From: JAJPKK01 sp963800215 | GTDB lineage: Bacteria; Pseudomonadota; Alphaproteobacteria; Rhizobiales; Xanthobacteraceae | DNA: 64,000 nucleotides | Assembly: GCA_963800215.1 (NCBI GenBank) | Contig: CAWCZY010000009.1 | Location: 1 to 64,000, forward strand | Direction: 5' to 3' | Shown here: piece after piece, positions 40,762-48,611 of the stretch | Numbering within the stretch: the first letter of the stretch is position 1 | How the letters are laid out: every line of letters starts with the position of its first letter | Notes under the pieces: generated by a model | What the model was told of the DNA's origin: nothing | The model's input: only the letters and a program-made list of their open reading frames with translations | Databases searched by the model: none | Position numbers and translations under genes: made by a program

Positions 40762-41133
40762 TTACTTCAACTCGACCTTGGCGCCGGCCTTTTCGAGCTG
40801 GGCCTTGACCTTTTCGGCCTCTTCCTTGGTGACGCCTTCCTTCACGTTCTTGGGCGCACCCTCGACGAGGTCCTTGGCCTCCTTGAGGCCGAGGCCGGTG
40901 AGCGCGCGGACCTCTTTGATGACCTCGATCTTCTTTTCGCCGATCGCCGCGAGCACGACGGTGAACTCGGTCTTTTCCTCGACCACGGCGGCAGCGGCCG
41001 CTCCCGGCGCCGCAACCGCGACGGCGGCAGCGGCGGAGACGCCCCACTTCTCCTCGAGAAGCTTGGCGAGTTCGGCGGCTTCGAGCACGGTCAGGCCCGA
41101 CAGCTCATCCACGAGTTTCGACAAATCAGCCAT
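40762..41133 (-). CDS. rplL: 50S ribosomal protein L7/L12
   Basis: Intact, 123 residues: MADLSKLVDELSGLTVLEAA, ELAKLLEEKWGVSAAAAVAV, an Ala-rich hinge, then KTEFTVVLAAIGEKKIEVIK, GLGLKEAKDLVEGAPKNVKE. The C-terminal domain recruits translation GTPases. Start at 41133. Confidence 0.99.
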   Translation of the reverse strand: MADLSKLVDELSGLTVLEAAELAKLLEEKWGVSAAAAVAVAAPGAAAAAVVEEKTEFTVVLAAIGEKKIEVIKEVRALTGLGLKEAKDLVEGAPKNVKEGVTKEEAEKVKAQLEKAGAKVELK

Positions 41134-41177
41134 TGTTCGCATGTCCTTCAGGTTCGAACTTCAACGAGATTGGCGTA

Positions 41178-41696
41178 TCACGCCGCTTCATCCTTGCTGG
41201 CATAGGCCTGGACCACCCGGGCGACCTTCGCCGCCGGCGCGACGATGACCTGCGCGATCTTGGTCGCCGGCGCCTGGATGAGGCCGACGATCTTGGCACG
41301 CAATTCATCGAGCGACGGCAGCGAGGCGAGCGCCTTGATGCCGTCCGGGTTCAGGGCGGTCCTGCCCATCGCTCCGCCGAGGATCACGAATTTCTCGTGC
41401 CCCTTGGCAAAGTCGGTGGCGACCTTCGGCGCAGCCACCGGATCGCCGGAATAGGCGATCACCGTCGGTCCCTTGAGAAGGGACGCGACCGAGGCTGCGT
41501 CGGTGCCGTCAAGAGCGATTTTGGCGAGACGGTTCTTGGCGACCTTCACCGAGGCGCCGGCCTGCTTCATCTGCCTGCGCAGAAGCTGCATGTCGGCAAC
41601 GGTGAGGCCGGCATAGTGAGCGACGACCACGACGCTGGAGGCCTTGAAGACCCCGTTCAACTCCGTGACCATCTCTTTCTTGGCCGCTCGATCCAC
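41178..41696 (-). CDS. rplJ: 50S ribosomal protein L10
   Basis: Intact, 172 residues. GTG start at 41696 with GGAGAGAG just upstream; DRAAKKEMVTELNGVFKASS, VVVAHYAGLTVADMQLLRRQ, VKVAKNRLAKIALDGT and the C-terminal helix that carries L12 dimers. In many bacteria L10 binds its own leader mRNA; the long leader here is listed separately. Confidence 0.98.
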   Translation of the reverse strand: MDRAAKKEMVTELNGVFKASSVVVVAHYAGLTVADMQLLRRQMKQAGASVKVAKNRLAKIALDGTDAASVASLLKGPTVIAYSGDPVAAPKVATDFAKGHEKFVILGGAMGRTALNPDGIKALASLPSLDELRAKIVGLIQAPATKIAQVIVAPAAKVARVVQAYASKDEAA

Positions 41697-42192
41697 TTGC
41701 TCTCTCCGGTTGACGGCCTGCTACCCGGGTAACCCCGATCATGGGCAAGCCCAATCCTGGAGTGGGTCCCAATCCTGGGTCCCCAACGGGAACAAGCCGC
41801 CGGTTTGCGACTTGCCGCCCGCTCTCAGCCTGCGGCAGAGGGCGAACGACGCTCCTCATGCCCTGCCCCCTCCGGCGGACGCTGCCGCCTGAGGTCTCGA
41901 GGTCCGAACCGTAGCGGGGGTTGCCCCCGTTAAAGATCTTCACCCGTCTGTGCAGGCACTTAAGTCACAGAATTAAGCCCTCGCGCGATGCTCGGGCGCC
42001 TGCAGTCTCGGACAGGACCCACCCGGAAAACCGGATGGATGCGCGCTTCCCCTCTAAATCCGACAATCCGGCCCTCCCTTTCAGATGAATCCAAACCGGA
42101 CGTCTGAAAGGAATAAGTTCCTGATCACCATTTTCGTGAGACAGCGCACAAAAGCGCGCCGACGTTATTGGGTCGGCACGCCCGTTGCAACC
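41697..42192 (-). promoter_or_regulatory. Long leader of rplJL-rpoBC, probable L10-leader
   Basis: About 490 bases between the promoter candidate and rplJ without a gene. Near rplJ the 11-base word CCCAATCCTGG occurs twice (41750-41760 and 41768-41778), and a GGGGG-TT-GCCCCC-type hairpin lies near 41920-41935. Long structured leaders ahead of rplJ that bind L10 or L10-L12 are well known; that this one does so is inference from position. Confidence 0.45.
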
Positions 42193-42220
42193 TATTTATG
42201 ACGTTGCACCGGATTTGCAA
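42192..42220 (-). promoter_or_regulatory. Candidate promoter of rplJL-rpoBC
   Basis: On the minus strand TTGCAA, 17 bases, AAATAG, preceded by an A-rich tract (42222-42230) that could act as an UP element. It lies between rplA and rplJ, where this operon commonly has its own start. Confidence 0.5.
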
Positions 42221-42245
42221 GCTTTTTTTAACAGGTCCGTCAACT

Positions 42246-42360
42246 GCCTCTCCCGCTTGCGGGAGAGGGTTAGGGGGGCCGCTGACTCGCGGTCCACGCC
42301 CGAGATGCCCTCCTCGCCCTGCCCCCTCCCCGACCCTCCCCCGCGAGCGGGAGAGGGAGA
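42246..42360. repeat. Paired inverted repeat arms downstream of rplA
   Basis: Left arm CTCTCCCGC-TT-GCGGGAGAG followed by GGTTAGGGGGG (42248-42278); right arm CCCCCTCCCCGACCC then CTCCCCCGC-GA-GCGGGAG (42322-42358). About 45 bases between arms. The right arm ends 7 bases before the rplA stop. Confidence 0.8.
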
Positions 42361-42366
42361 TTAAGG

Positions 42367-43077
42367 TCAATGCGCGGTGCTGCCGGCCGCGAGCACCGTC
42401 GCCGGCTCGATCTTCACGCCCGGACCCATGGTCGAGGACAGCGCGATGCGGTTGATGAAATGGCCCTTGGCGCCGGGCGGCTTTGCCTTCTGCACCGCGT
42501 CGGCGAACGCCTTGACGTTCTCCACCAGCTTGTCCGCCGAAAACGACGCCTTGCCGACGCCGGCATGGATGATGCCGGCCTTCTCGACCCGGAACTCCAC
42601 CGAGCCGCCCTTGGAGGCCTTCACCGCGCTGGCGACATCCATGGTCACGGTGCCGACCTTGGGGTTCGGCATCATGCCGCGGGGGCCCAGCACCTTGCCG
42701 AGGCGGCCGACCAGCGGCATCAGGTCGGGGGTCGCGATACAGCGGTCGAAATCGATGGTGCCGCCATTGACCTTCTCGACCAGGTCCTCGGCGCCCACCA
42801 CGTCGGCGCCCGCCGCCCGCGCTTCGTCGGCCTTGGCGCCGCGCGCGAACACCGCCACCCGCGTGGTGCGGCCGGTGCCGTTGGGCAGCGCCACCACGCC
42901 GCGGACCATCTGGTCGGCATGGCGGGGGTCGACGCCGAGGTTCATGGCGATCTCGATGGTCTCGTCGAACTTCGCCTTGGCGCGCTCCTTGATCATCTTG
43001 ACCGCCTCGTCGAGCGGGTAGAGCTTCTCGCGATCGATGCCCTCGCGGGCCTTCACGGTGCGTTTTCCGTTGGCCAT
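42367..43077 (-). CDS. rplA: 50S ribosomal protein L1
   Basis: Intact, 236 residues from MANGKRTVKAREGIDREKLY at 43077. NLGVDPRHADQMVRGVVALP, GADVVGAEDLVEKVNGGTID, GRLGKVLGPRGMMPNPKVGT and KASKGGSVEFRVEKAGIIHA are the RNA-binding signatures. Also the translational repressor of rplKA in E. coli. Follows rplK by 5 bases. Confidence 0.99.
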   Translation of the reverse strand: MANGKRTVKAREGIDREKLYPLDEAVKMIKERAKAKFDETIEIAMNLGVDPRHADQMVRGVVALPNGTGRTTRVAVFARGAKADEARAAGADVVGAEDLVEKVNGGTIDFDRCIATPDLMPLVGRLGKVLGPRGMMPNPKVGTVTMDVASAVKASKGGSVEFRVEKAGIIHAGVGKASFSADKLVENVKAFADAVQKAKPPGAKGHFINRIALSSTMGPGVKIEPATVLAAGSTAH

Positions 43078-43082
43078 CGTCG

Positions 43083-43511
43083 TTACTCCCTCACCTCGAG
43101 ACCCATGGAACGGGCGGAGCCTTCGATCATCCGCATCGCGGACTCGATGGTGTCGCAGTTGAGATCCTTCATCTTCTGCTCGGCGATCTCCTTGACCTGC
43201 GCCTTGGTCACTGAGCCGGCCTTGTCGCGGCCGGGCGCCTTGGAGCCGGACTCGATGCTCGCCGCCTTCTTGAGGAAATAGGACACCGGCGGCGTCTTCA
43301 TCTCGAAGGTGAAGGAACGGTCCTGATAGGTGGTGATCACCACCGGGATCGGCGTGCCCTTCTCCAGCTTCTGGGTCTGGGCGTTGAACGACTTGCAGAA
43401 CTCCATGATGTTGAGGCCGCGCTGGCCGAGCGCGGGGCCGATCGGCGGCGACGGGTTTGCGGCACCCGCCGGCACCTGCAGCTTCAAAAAGCCGGTGACT
43501 TTCTTCGCCAT
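43083..43511 (-). CDS. rplK: 50S ribosomal protein L11
   Basis: Intact, 142 residues: MAKKVTGFLKLQVPAGAANP, SPPIGPALGQRGLNIMEFCK, TPPVSYFLKKAASIESGS and the rRNA-binding C-terminal domain. The N-terminal proline-rich loop is the thiostrepton and RelA-linked site. Confidence 0.99.
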   Translation of the reverse strand: MAKKVTGFLKLQVPAGAANPSPPIGPALGQRGLNIMEFCKSFNAQTQKLEKGTPIPVVITTYQDRSFTFEMKTPPVSYFLKKAASIESGSKAPGRDKAGSVTKAQVKEIAEQKMKDLNCDTIESAMRMIEGSARSMGLEVRE

Positions 43512-43789
43512 TGCCTTGCTCCTTGCAGCGCCGGAGGGCGCCGGGTTCGTGGTTCGGCTCGATGCGGACGGTTGGCGGCCGCCGCCGGCCTCCCACAATG
43601 GTCGCAGCCGGAAATGCCGGACTGCCTCGTCTCACCTGCGACGCGCCTGCGTGCAATCCGTCAGCGCGCGAAAACAGGCGCCGTCACATACACCATTTGG
43701 CGCGGATGGCCACCCCTTTTTGCGGACGTTGCGCGCAGGCGCCGCAGTTAGGGACGCATTGCGCCGAATTCAAGCGCGGCGGGTGGCCG

Positions 43790-44320
43790 TCAGGTCTTCT
43801 CGACCTGGGCGAATTCCAACTCGACCGGCGTCGCGCGGCCGAAGATCGACACCGCGACCTTGAGCCGCGAACGCGACTCGTCGACCTCCTCGACCGTGCC
43901 GTTGAAGGAGGCAAACGGGCCGTCGGACACCCGGACCTGCTCGCCGACCTCGAACGACACCGAGGGCTTGGGCCGCTCGATACCTTCCTGGACCTGATGC
44001 AGGATGCGCGCCGCCTCGGAATCCGAGATCGGCATCGGCTTGTTGTCGGCGCCGAGAAAGCCGGTGACCTTCGGGGTGTTCTTGATGAGGTGGAAGGCCT
44101 CGTCGGTCAGTTCCATCTTCACCAGCACGTAGCCCGGGAAGAACTTGCGCTCGGCGTCGACCTTACGGCCGCGGCGCACCTCGACGACCTTTTCCTTGGG
44201 CACCATGACCTCTTCGAACAGGTCGGACAGGCCGCGCTGCTTGGCCTGCTCCCGGATCGATTCCGCGACCTTGTTCTCGAAGTTCGAGTAGGCGTGGACG
44301 ATGTACCAGCGCTTGGTCAT
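43790..44320 (-). CDS. nusG: Transcription termination/antitermination protein NusG
   Basis: Intact, 176 residues from MTKRWYIVHAYSNFENKVAE at 44320. The NGN domain includes RKFFPGYVLVKMELTDEAFH and NTPKVTGFLGADNKPMPISD; the KOW domain has GEQVRVSDGPFASFNGTVEE. Couples RNA polymerase to Rho, S10 and the ribosome. An in-frame ATG at 44344 is less likely. A 278-base gap separates it from rplK. Confidence 0.98.
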   Translation of the reverse strand: MTKRWYIVHAYSNFENKVAESIREQAKQRGLSDLFEEVMVPKEKVVEVRRGRKVDAERKFFPGYVLVKMELTDEAFHLIKNTPKVTGFLGADNKPMPISDSEAARILHQVQEGIERPKPSVSFEVGEQVRVSDGPFASFNGTVEEVDESRSRLKVAVSIFGRATPVELEFAQVEKT

Positions 44321-44340
44321 GGCCGTTCCCGAAATGTGTC

Positions 44341-44538
44341 TCAACTGCCGATCCCCAGCACCAGGGTGACCAGGAAGCGGATCACCTGATCAGCGAACAG
44401 GAAGAAGATGCCGGCCGCCGTGGCCATGATGAAAACCATGACGGTGGTGATGGCGGTCTCGCGCCGGGTCGGCCAGGTGACCTTCGCGGTCTCCTGGCGC
44501 ACCTCCTGGAGGAACTTGAATGGACTGGTCTTCGCCAT
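44341..44538 (-). CDS. secE: Protein translocase subunit SecE
   Basis: Intact, 65 residues: MAKTSPFKFLQEVRQETAKV, TWPTRRETAITTVMVFIMAT and one membrane segment AAGIFFLFADQVIRFLVTLV. Single-span form that clamps SecY. Twenty bases ahead of nusG. In related genomes tRNA-Trp lies just upstream; here it is 3.5 kb away. Confidence 0.98.
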   Translation of the reverse strand: MAKTSPFKFLQEVRQETAKVTWPTRRETAITTVMVFIMATAAGIFFLFADQVIRFLVTLVLGIGS

Positions 44539-44817
44539 TTCATGAATCCGAACAGGCCCGCTCTGCGCCCGATCCATTGCGGAACAAGCCGGCTTGCCGG
44601 GCCCTTTTTGGGGATAGCTGCGCCGCGGAAGTCCGAAATCGGGCCGCAGGCGTCATTTCTCTCCTACCGCCAGACGCCTGCAAAAGCAAGCGGCGCACGT
44701 GCAGCGCTCGGACCATCGGCCATTTGGGCCGCTATTTGGGTGGCCGGCATGGGATTGCCAGGGGCACGGCGGCTGCGGCGCGCCTCCGGCAGGATCGAAC
44801 CCCTGCCGCGACCGCCG

Positions 44818-45396
44818 TCATTTGCGTTCCGGGAAAAGCGCCATCGCCTCATCCGCCAGCACGCCTGCGGTGATCGAGATCGGCGCGAAGGTCGCCTTGC
44901 TCGCCAGATCGGCACTCGAGATCATGATCTGGTCGATTCGCGTCGCGAGTTGCTCGACCGACGCGGCGAAGACGAGCCGGCCGAAATGGCACCACAGGAT
45001 CGCCCCCATGCACATGGCGCAGGGTTCACCGGTCGTATAGAGCGTGCTGCCCCGAAGCGCCTTGCTGCCACGGGTGGCGAGGGCGCGGCGGATCGCGACC
45101 ATCTCGCCATGGGCGGTCGGATCGTCCGTGGTGCGCCCGAGATTGCGCCCCCGCGCGATCAGGCGGCCGTCGCGCACGATCGCCGCACCGAACGGAAAGT
45201 CGGCCCGCCGGGCCTCTTCGAGGGCGATGCGCATGAAGCGTTCGTCGGCGTCCGCGGCAGGCGCCGCGGCCGCGAAACGTGTCGTCGCCAGCGAGACGGC
45301 GGTGCAGGCGAACGCCGCCACCACCACGCGCCGGCTCGCACCGCGGCAGCCGCATGCCGGGCCGCGCGCGCAATTGCAGATATCAGCCATCATCAT
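44818..45396 (-). CDS. Nucleoside/guanine deaminase-family protein with an export signal
   Basis: About 192 residues. The catalytic domain is a cytidine-deaminase fold with DDPTAHGEMVAIRRALATRG (zinc His and catalytic Glu, but HGE where HAE is usual) and YTTGEPCAMCMGAILWCHFG (PCxxC zinc cysteines). In front is a leader with CNC and CGC pairs, then GASRRVVVAAFACTAVSLAT and FAAAAPA, which looks like a twin-arginine signal. GAGGGAGCA precedes the triple ATG at 45396; GAGGGAG favours the first. Guanine deaminase or a relative is the best guess. An exported deaminase would be unusual. Intact. Confidence 0.78.
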   Translation of the reverse strand: MMMADICNCARGPACGCRGASRRVVVAAFACTAVSLATTRFAAAAPAADADERFMRIALEEARRADFPFGAAIVRDGRLIARGRNLGRTTDDPTAHGEMVAIRRALATRGSKALRGSTLYTTGEPCAMCMGAILWCHFGRLVFAASVEQLATRIDQIMISSADLASKATFAPISITAGVLADEAMALFPERK

Positions 45397-45509
45397 TGCT
45401 CCCTCGGAAGCCCGTCGGCGGCGCGGCTCAACTTCTGCATCAACGTGAGCCGAGACCTGCAAGCCATTGAGTATTTGAACGCGAACGCCGGACTTCGACG
45501 CCGCCGCGA

Positions 45510-45797
45510 TCACGGGCACGGGCGGCGGATGCCGTGATAGTCGACATAGGTCCCGGTCCAGGGGTCGTATGACCTCGAGCGCGCGCAATAAGCGACCGGA
45601 CCGGCATACGCCCACGCCCGGGGATAGAAATAGCGATAGAAATGACGGCTCGGCGTGTGGCCATAGGCGGGGGTGACGCTGCTGTAGTAATAGACATCGT
45701 CGCGAAATTGCACTGCCGTCGCGCCGGTGCCGGTCGCCAGCATCGTCGCGCCGGCGAGGGCCGCCGCCAACGCCGCGGCCGTGATTTTCGATCCCAT
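45510..45797 (-). CDS. BA14K-family-like secreted small protein
   Basis: 95 residues. Start at 45797 with GGAGG 5 bases upstream. Signal peptide MGSKITAAALAAALAGATML. The end YCARSRSYDPWTGTYVDYHG-IRRPCP matches the BA14K pattern (Cys, RSYDPxTGTY, GxRxPC), known from a Brucella immunoreactive protein and widespread in Rhizobiales. Tyr-rich middle (DVYYYSSVTPAYGH). Role unknown, envelope or periplasm. Confidence 0.75.
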   Translation of the reverse strand: MGSKITAAALAAALAGATMLATGTGATAVQFRDDVYYYSSVTPAYGHTPSRHFYRYFYPRAWAYAGPVAYCARSRSYDPWTGTYVDYHGIRRPCP

Positions 45798-46050
45798 GAC
45801 ATCCTCCATGTGGTTTGGTCGAGCCCGAGCGTCCCGCTGCCTGACGCCGACATTCTCAATCCAGTTGGGCAAGTCGACCCACGACTTATTGCAGGAGGGT
45901 GTGATTTATCCAACCGGCGCAAAGGTCATCAATCCAATCAAATTTCGCCACAGTGTTGCCGAGGATTCCGCGCACTGGGAAGCAGTTCGTTTCGAGGCTG
46001 GAACCTTCCGGCCATTCCGTTTCGGGGGCGAAACAACGGGGGAAAACCTG

Positions 46051-46467
46051 ATGGTCAATCACGTACCTGCCCTTGCTGCCGCGACGCTGCTGGCCGCAAG
46101 CCTTGCGACATTCACGACCGCAGCGTCGGCGGGACCGCTTTCCGGAGCGCTCGCGATCAACAACGCCGCGCCGAGCCACGTCGAAACCGTCGGCGGCTGG
46201 GGCGGCTACCGCGGCGGCGGCTACGGCTATCGCGGCGGTTACGGCTATCGTGGCGGCTACGGCTGGCGCGGCCCGGGCTGGGGCTGGGGCGTTGGTGCCG
46301 GCCTGGTCGGCGGCGCGATCCTCGGCGCGGCAATCGCCGGTCCCCCGGTCGTCTACGGCCCGCCGGTGGTCTACGGGCCGCCCGTCGTTTACGGGCCCCC
46401 GCCCGGCGCATACGCACCGCCGCCCCCCGGCTACGGACCGCCGCCGGTGACGCTGCCGCCGAAGTGA
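46051..46467 (+). CDS. Gly/Tyr- and Pro-rich secreted repeat protein
   Basis: 138 residues. GGGGGA upstream of ATG 46051, signal peptide MVNHVPALAAATLLAASLAT with cleavage near ASA. The mature part has GYRGGYGYRGGYGWRGP-type repeats, then a hydrophobic Gly/Ala stretch GAGLVGGAILGAAIAGPPVV that could enter a membrane, then PPVVYGPPVVYGPPVVYGPP and a Pro-rich end. Such low-complexity surface or sulfur-globule-like proteins are common in Rhizobiales; function unknown. Followed by a strong hairpin. Confidence 0.78.
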   Translation: MVNHVPALAAATLLAASLATFTTAASAGPLSGALAINNAAPSHVETVGGWGGYRGGGYGYRGGYGYRGGYGWRGPGWGWGVGAGLVGGAILGAAIAGPPVVYGPPVVYGPPVVYGPPPGAYAPPPPGYGPPPVTLPPK

Positions 46468-46483
46468 CCTCCGCATAGGCCGG

Positions 46484-46516
46484 AACAGCATGCCGGCGCC
46501 GCCGGCATGCTGTTGT
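46484..46516 (+). terminator. Strong hairpin after the Gly-rich gene
   Basis: AACAGCATGCCGGC, three bases, GCCGGCATGCTGTT: a perfect 14-bp stem starting 17 bases past the stop, followed by GTTC. A short U-containing flank makes it a likely terminator. Confidence 0.7.
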
Positions 46517-46751
46517 TCAGTTCGCACGCAATCCGTGGCCTCGATTTCAGGCGCCGTCGCCTCGCGTCATCGCCGACGATGTCAGGTGACGATGACGTCA
46601 GGTGGTTCGAAAATTACCACATCACGTTCCACATCGCGCGCCTGTTGGGCGTGACGCTCGATCAGGTGCGAACGAACGCGCGCGGCGCGGCTCATGGTGC
46701 CGGGACATTTTCAAGCCGTCCCACCGCGACAAAAAACATGACATTTCAATG

Positions 46752-46779
46752 CTTGGTGAGGGGCTGGAGTGGAGGGACT
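46752..46779. repeat. Partial copy of tRNA-Trp 3' end plus flank (att-like)
   Basis: CTTGGTGAGGGGCTGG then AGTGGAGGGACT. The true tRNA-Trp 3' end at 48059-48090 reads the same with one base changed and four more bases (CAGG). The two copies are in the same orientation about 1.3 kb apart. Confidence 0.6.
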
Positions 46780-46887
46780 ATCTTGAGCCGAGAGTTCAAA
46801 CACTTAGAGGAAAGTGGGCCGTTTGCCGGACCGGTTTTCAACACAACGAACCCGAATAGGAGGCCCACCCTATGAGGGGCCAGACGG

Positions 46888-47169
46888 TCAGCTGAACTCA
46901 ACGCCGATCTGGGAAGCTTTTCGCCAAACGACCCGGCAACGGCGGACCGAATCCGAATCAAACCGAAGTTCAAATGTGTCAGGAATGCCGATCGGGCTGA
47001 ACACCTTGAGGCATGCGCCGCCGTCCGAGAGGTTGCGGACCACGCAGTCGATCGCCGCGGTACGATGCGCGAAAGTGATCTGGGCCCCCTTCAGCACTCG
47101 CCAGCGGGATCGCTTTCGGCGCGGCTCCACAATTGGGGCGGGCGAGGTTGATTGATCAAAGAGCGGCAT
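46888..47169 (-). CDS. Single-domain PilZ protein
   Basis: 93 residues, almost all PilZ domain, the usual c-di-GMP receptor. The arginine motif is in EPRRKRSRWRVLKGAQITF, and the second motif in CVVRNLSDGGACLKVFSP (NxSxxG). The end CRVVWRKASQIGVEFS is typical. No partner domain, so it would act by binding another protein. A second such gene lies at 49960. Confidence 0.82.
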   Translation of the reverse strand: MPLFDQSTSPAPIVEPRRKRSRWRVLKGAQITFAHRTAAIDCVVRNLSDGGACLKVFSPIGIPDTFELRFDSDSVRRCRVVWRKASQIGVEFS

Positions 47170-47362
47170 TGGACGATCTTGATCACTTGAACTTAAAGAT
47201 TGATTACCGGCCCCAGTCGAAAATTTAGTGACCGATGGCCCGATCCCGCTTCAACGATCCGATCGAGCCGATGACGCTTTCCAACATGCGCGAGAACGTC
47301 GTGCGCTCGCCCGATGTGCGCTGCCGCTGTATCATGACGCAAGCGGCACCTGATCTTTGATA

Positions 47363-47842
47363 TCATAGGGCGCTTAGCCAGCCTCTGAACTCCTTCAGGT
47401 CCTTCGCCGGCAAAGTACTTCTCGCAACGATCGAGAAGGGCGTGTCGGCGATCAGCGATACGGGTGCGAAGTCTTTCACAACTTCGTATTGAAGCTTCTG
47501 GGTCACAGCATTGAAGACATGTGTTTGAACATTGCCGATGCTGAGCATGTAGCCGTCCAGTCCTGTTCGGGCGACACGTCCAACGCCAATGCTGCCGCCC
47601 GCACCACCAACGTCCTCGATGACGATGGGTTGACCGAGCGATACCTTCATGCGCTCCGACAAAATACGCGCGAGCGTGTCCGTTGCCCCGCCGGCAGGAT
47701 ACGGCACCACCATCGTGATAGGCCGTGTCGGATAGGCTTGCGCCCTCGCAACGCGCATTGTCACCGGAGAAGCGGCAGCGGCGGCCGCCACGCGCAGGAT
47801 TTGACGGCGTGAAAGTCTCACAGCTTCGGCTGGCCGTTTCAC
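47363..47842 (-). pseudogene. Truncated TctC/Bug-type substrate-binding protein
   Basis: N-terminal half only. A twin-arginine-like leader RLSRRQILRVAAAAAASPVT, then YPTRPITMVVPYPAGGATDT, ARILSERMKVSLGQPIVIED and VGGAGGSIGVGRVARTGLDG, the family hallmarks of periplasmic tricarboxylate-binding proteins, which normally have about 320 residues. The frame ends after about 150 with KDLKEFRGWLSAL. No continuation was found in the next 190 bases in any frame, so this is a truncation and not only an indel. The GTG at 47821 or 47842 could start it. Confidence 0.75.
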
Positions 47843-47925
47843 AACCCGTCATCTCGAAAGCCGTCGCTGATTTGGAGCAGATGCTGGGAGTGCGTCTGCT
47901 CGATCGTGGGCCGCTCGCAGCCCAT
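47812..47925 (+). pseudogene. LysR-type regulator fragment
   Basis: In the plus-strand frame the codons give QLRLAVSQPVISKAVADLEQ and MLGVRLLDRGP, the helix-turn-helix of LysR regulators. Nothing before or after it fits the family, and the start overlaps the N-terminus of the TctC fragment on the other strand. It is debris joined at a breakpoint near 47820. Confidence 0.7.
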
Positions 47926-48071
47926 GGCACATCGCGGGGCGACTTACCCGGCTTCGACACGCCGCATTCGCGGACGTTACGGAATATTTCGGCCGGGATT
48001 TGCGTCACTCCGCCTCGATACCCGCGAACCTGACGACTTTGCCCCACTTTATCTGTTTCTTGGTGAGAGGC

Positions 48072-48148
48072 TGGCAGGAGTGGAGGGACTTCGAACCCCC
48101 AGCCCCCGGTTTTGGAGACCGGTGCTCTAGCCATTGAGCTACACTCCT
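48072..48148 (-). tRNA. tRNA-Trp (CCA)
   Basis: On the minus strand AGGAGTG pairs with CACTCCT, the D arm is GCTCAATGGCTAGAGC, the anticodon stem-loop CCGGT-CTCCAAA-ACCGG has anticodon CCA, the T arm contains GGTTCGAAG, and CCA is encoded at the 3' end. The T stem includes two G-U pairs. It reads towards secE, its normal neighbour in this group, but about 3.5 kb away. Confidence 0.96.
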
Positions 48149-48377
48149 ACGGACGGACGATCCGGTAGGGTCTGCCGCCGCGTTTTCATGCCTGAGGCCG
48201 GGCCGCGATGCAAGCCCGCCGGATGGCGCTCCGTGCAGGCTGCGGGCAGGCTCGCCGCACGGCGCATGGACCCGGGTGCGATTTGTGACACCTGCATCGG
48301 GTGAACGATCGCGATGCGCTCCTCGACGAATGGGACAGGATGAGCAAAACGCACATCCGCAACCAGAGGAGATTATC

Positions 48378-48611
48378 ATGTTCCGCAAGATCAGCTTCGC
48401 TCTCATCGCCGCCGCTGCACTCGGCTCCGCCGCGCTCGCCCCGACCTCCGCCTCGGCATGGGGACGTGGCGGCTTCCACGAAGGTGGATTTCATGACGGC
48501 TACCGCGGCGGGTGGGAACATCGTGGTTTCGGCTACGGCTACGGCTACGGCTTCGACCGCGGTTCGAGGTTCTGCAATTTTCACCCCTGCGAAATCGAGC
48601 GCCCCTTGTAA
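48378..48611 (+). CDS. Small secreted Gly/His/Tyr-rich protein
   Basis: 77 residues. AGAGGAG 8 bases before ATG 48378. Signal peptide MFRKISFALIAAAALGSAAL ending near ASA. Mature part GRGGFHEGGFHDGYRGGWEH and GFGYGYGYGFDRGSRFCNFH with two cysteines near the end. The style matches many Bradyrhizobium cell-envelope peptides; function unknown. Confidence 0.78.
   Translation: MFRKISFALIAAAALGSAALAPTSASAWGRGGFHEGGFHDGYRGGWEHRGFGYGYGYGFDRGSRFCNFHPCEIERPL

Larger units (their letters stand above)
46468..46887. other. Intergenic region with terminator and tRNA-like repeat
   Basis: About 420 bases. It holds the hairpin after the Gly-rich gene and, at 46752-46779, a near copy of the tRNA-Trp 3' end with its flank. 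The open frame 46507-46875 on the plus strand has no family feature and overlaps these elements, so I do not call it a gene. Confidence 0.5.

Noticed and set aside
46180..46440. CRISPR-like short repeats
   Set aside because: The repeats encode Gly-Tyr-Arg and Pro-Val-Tyr units in one frame of a secreted protein. No spacers and no cas genes.
46507..46875. Open frame of 122 codons after the Gly-rich gene
   Set aside because: No family feature, no ribosome site, overlaps the terminator hairpin and the tRNA-like repeat.
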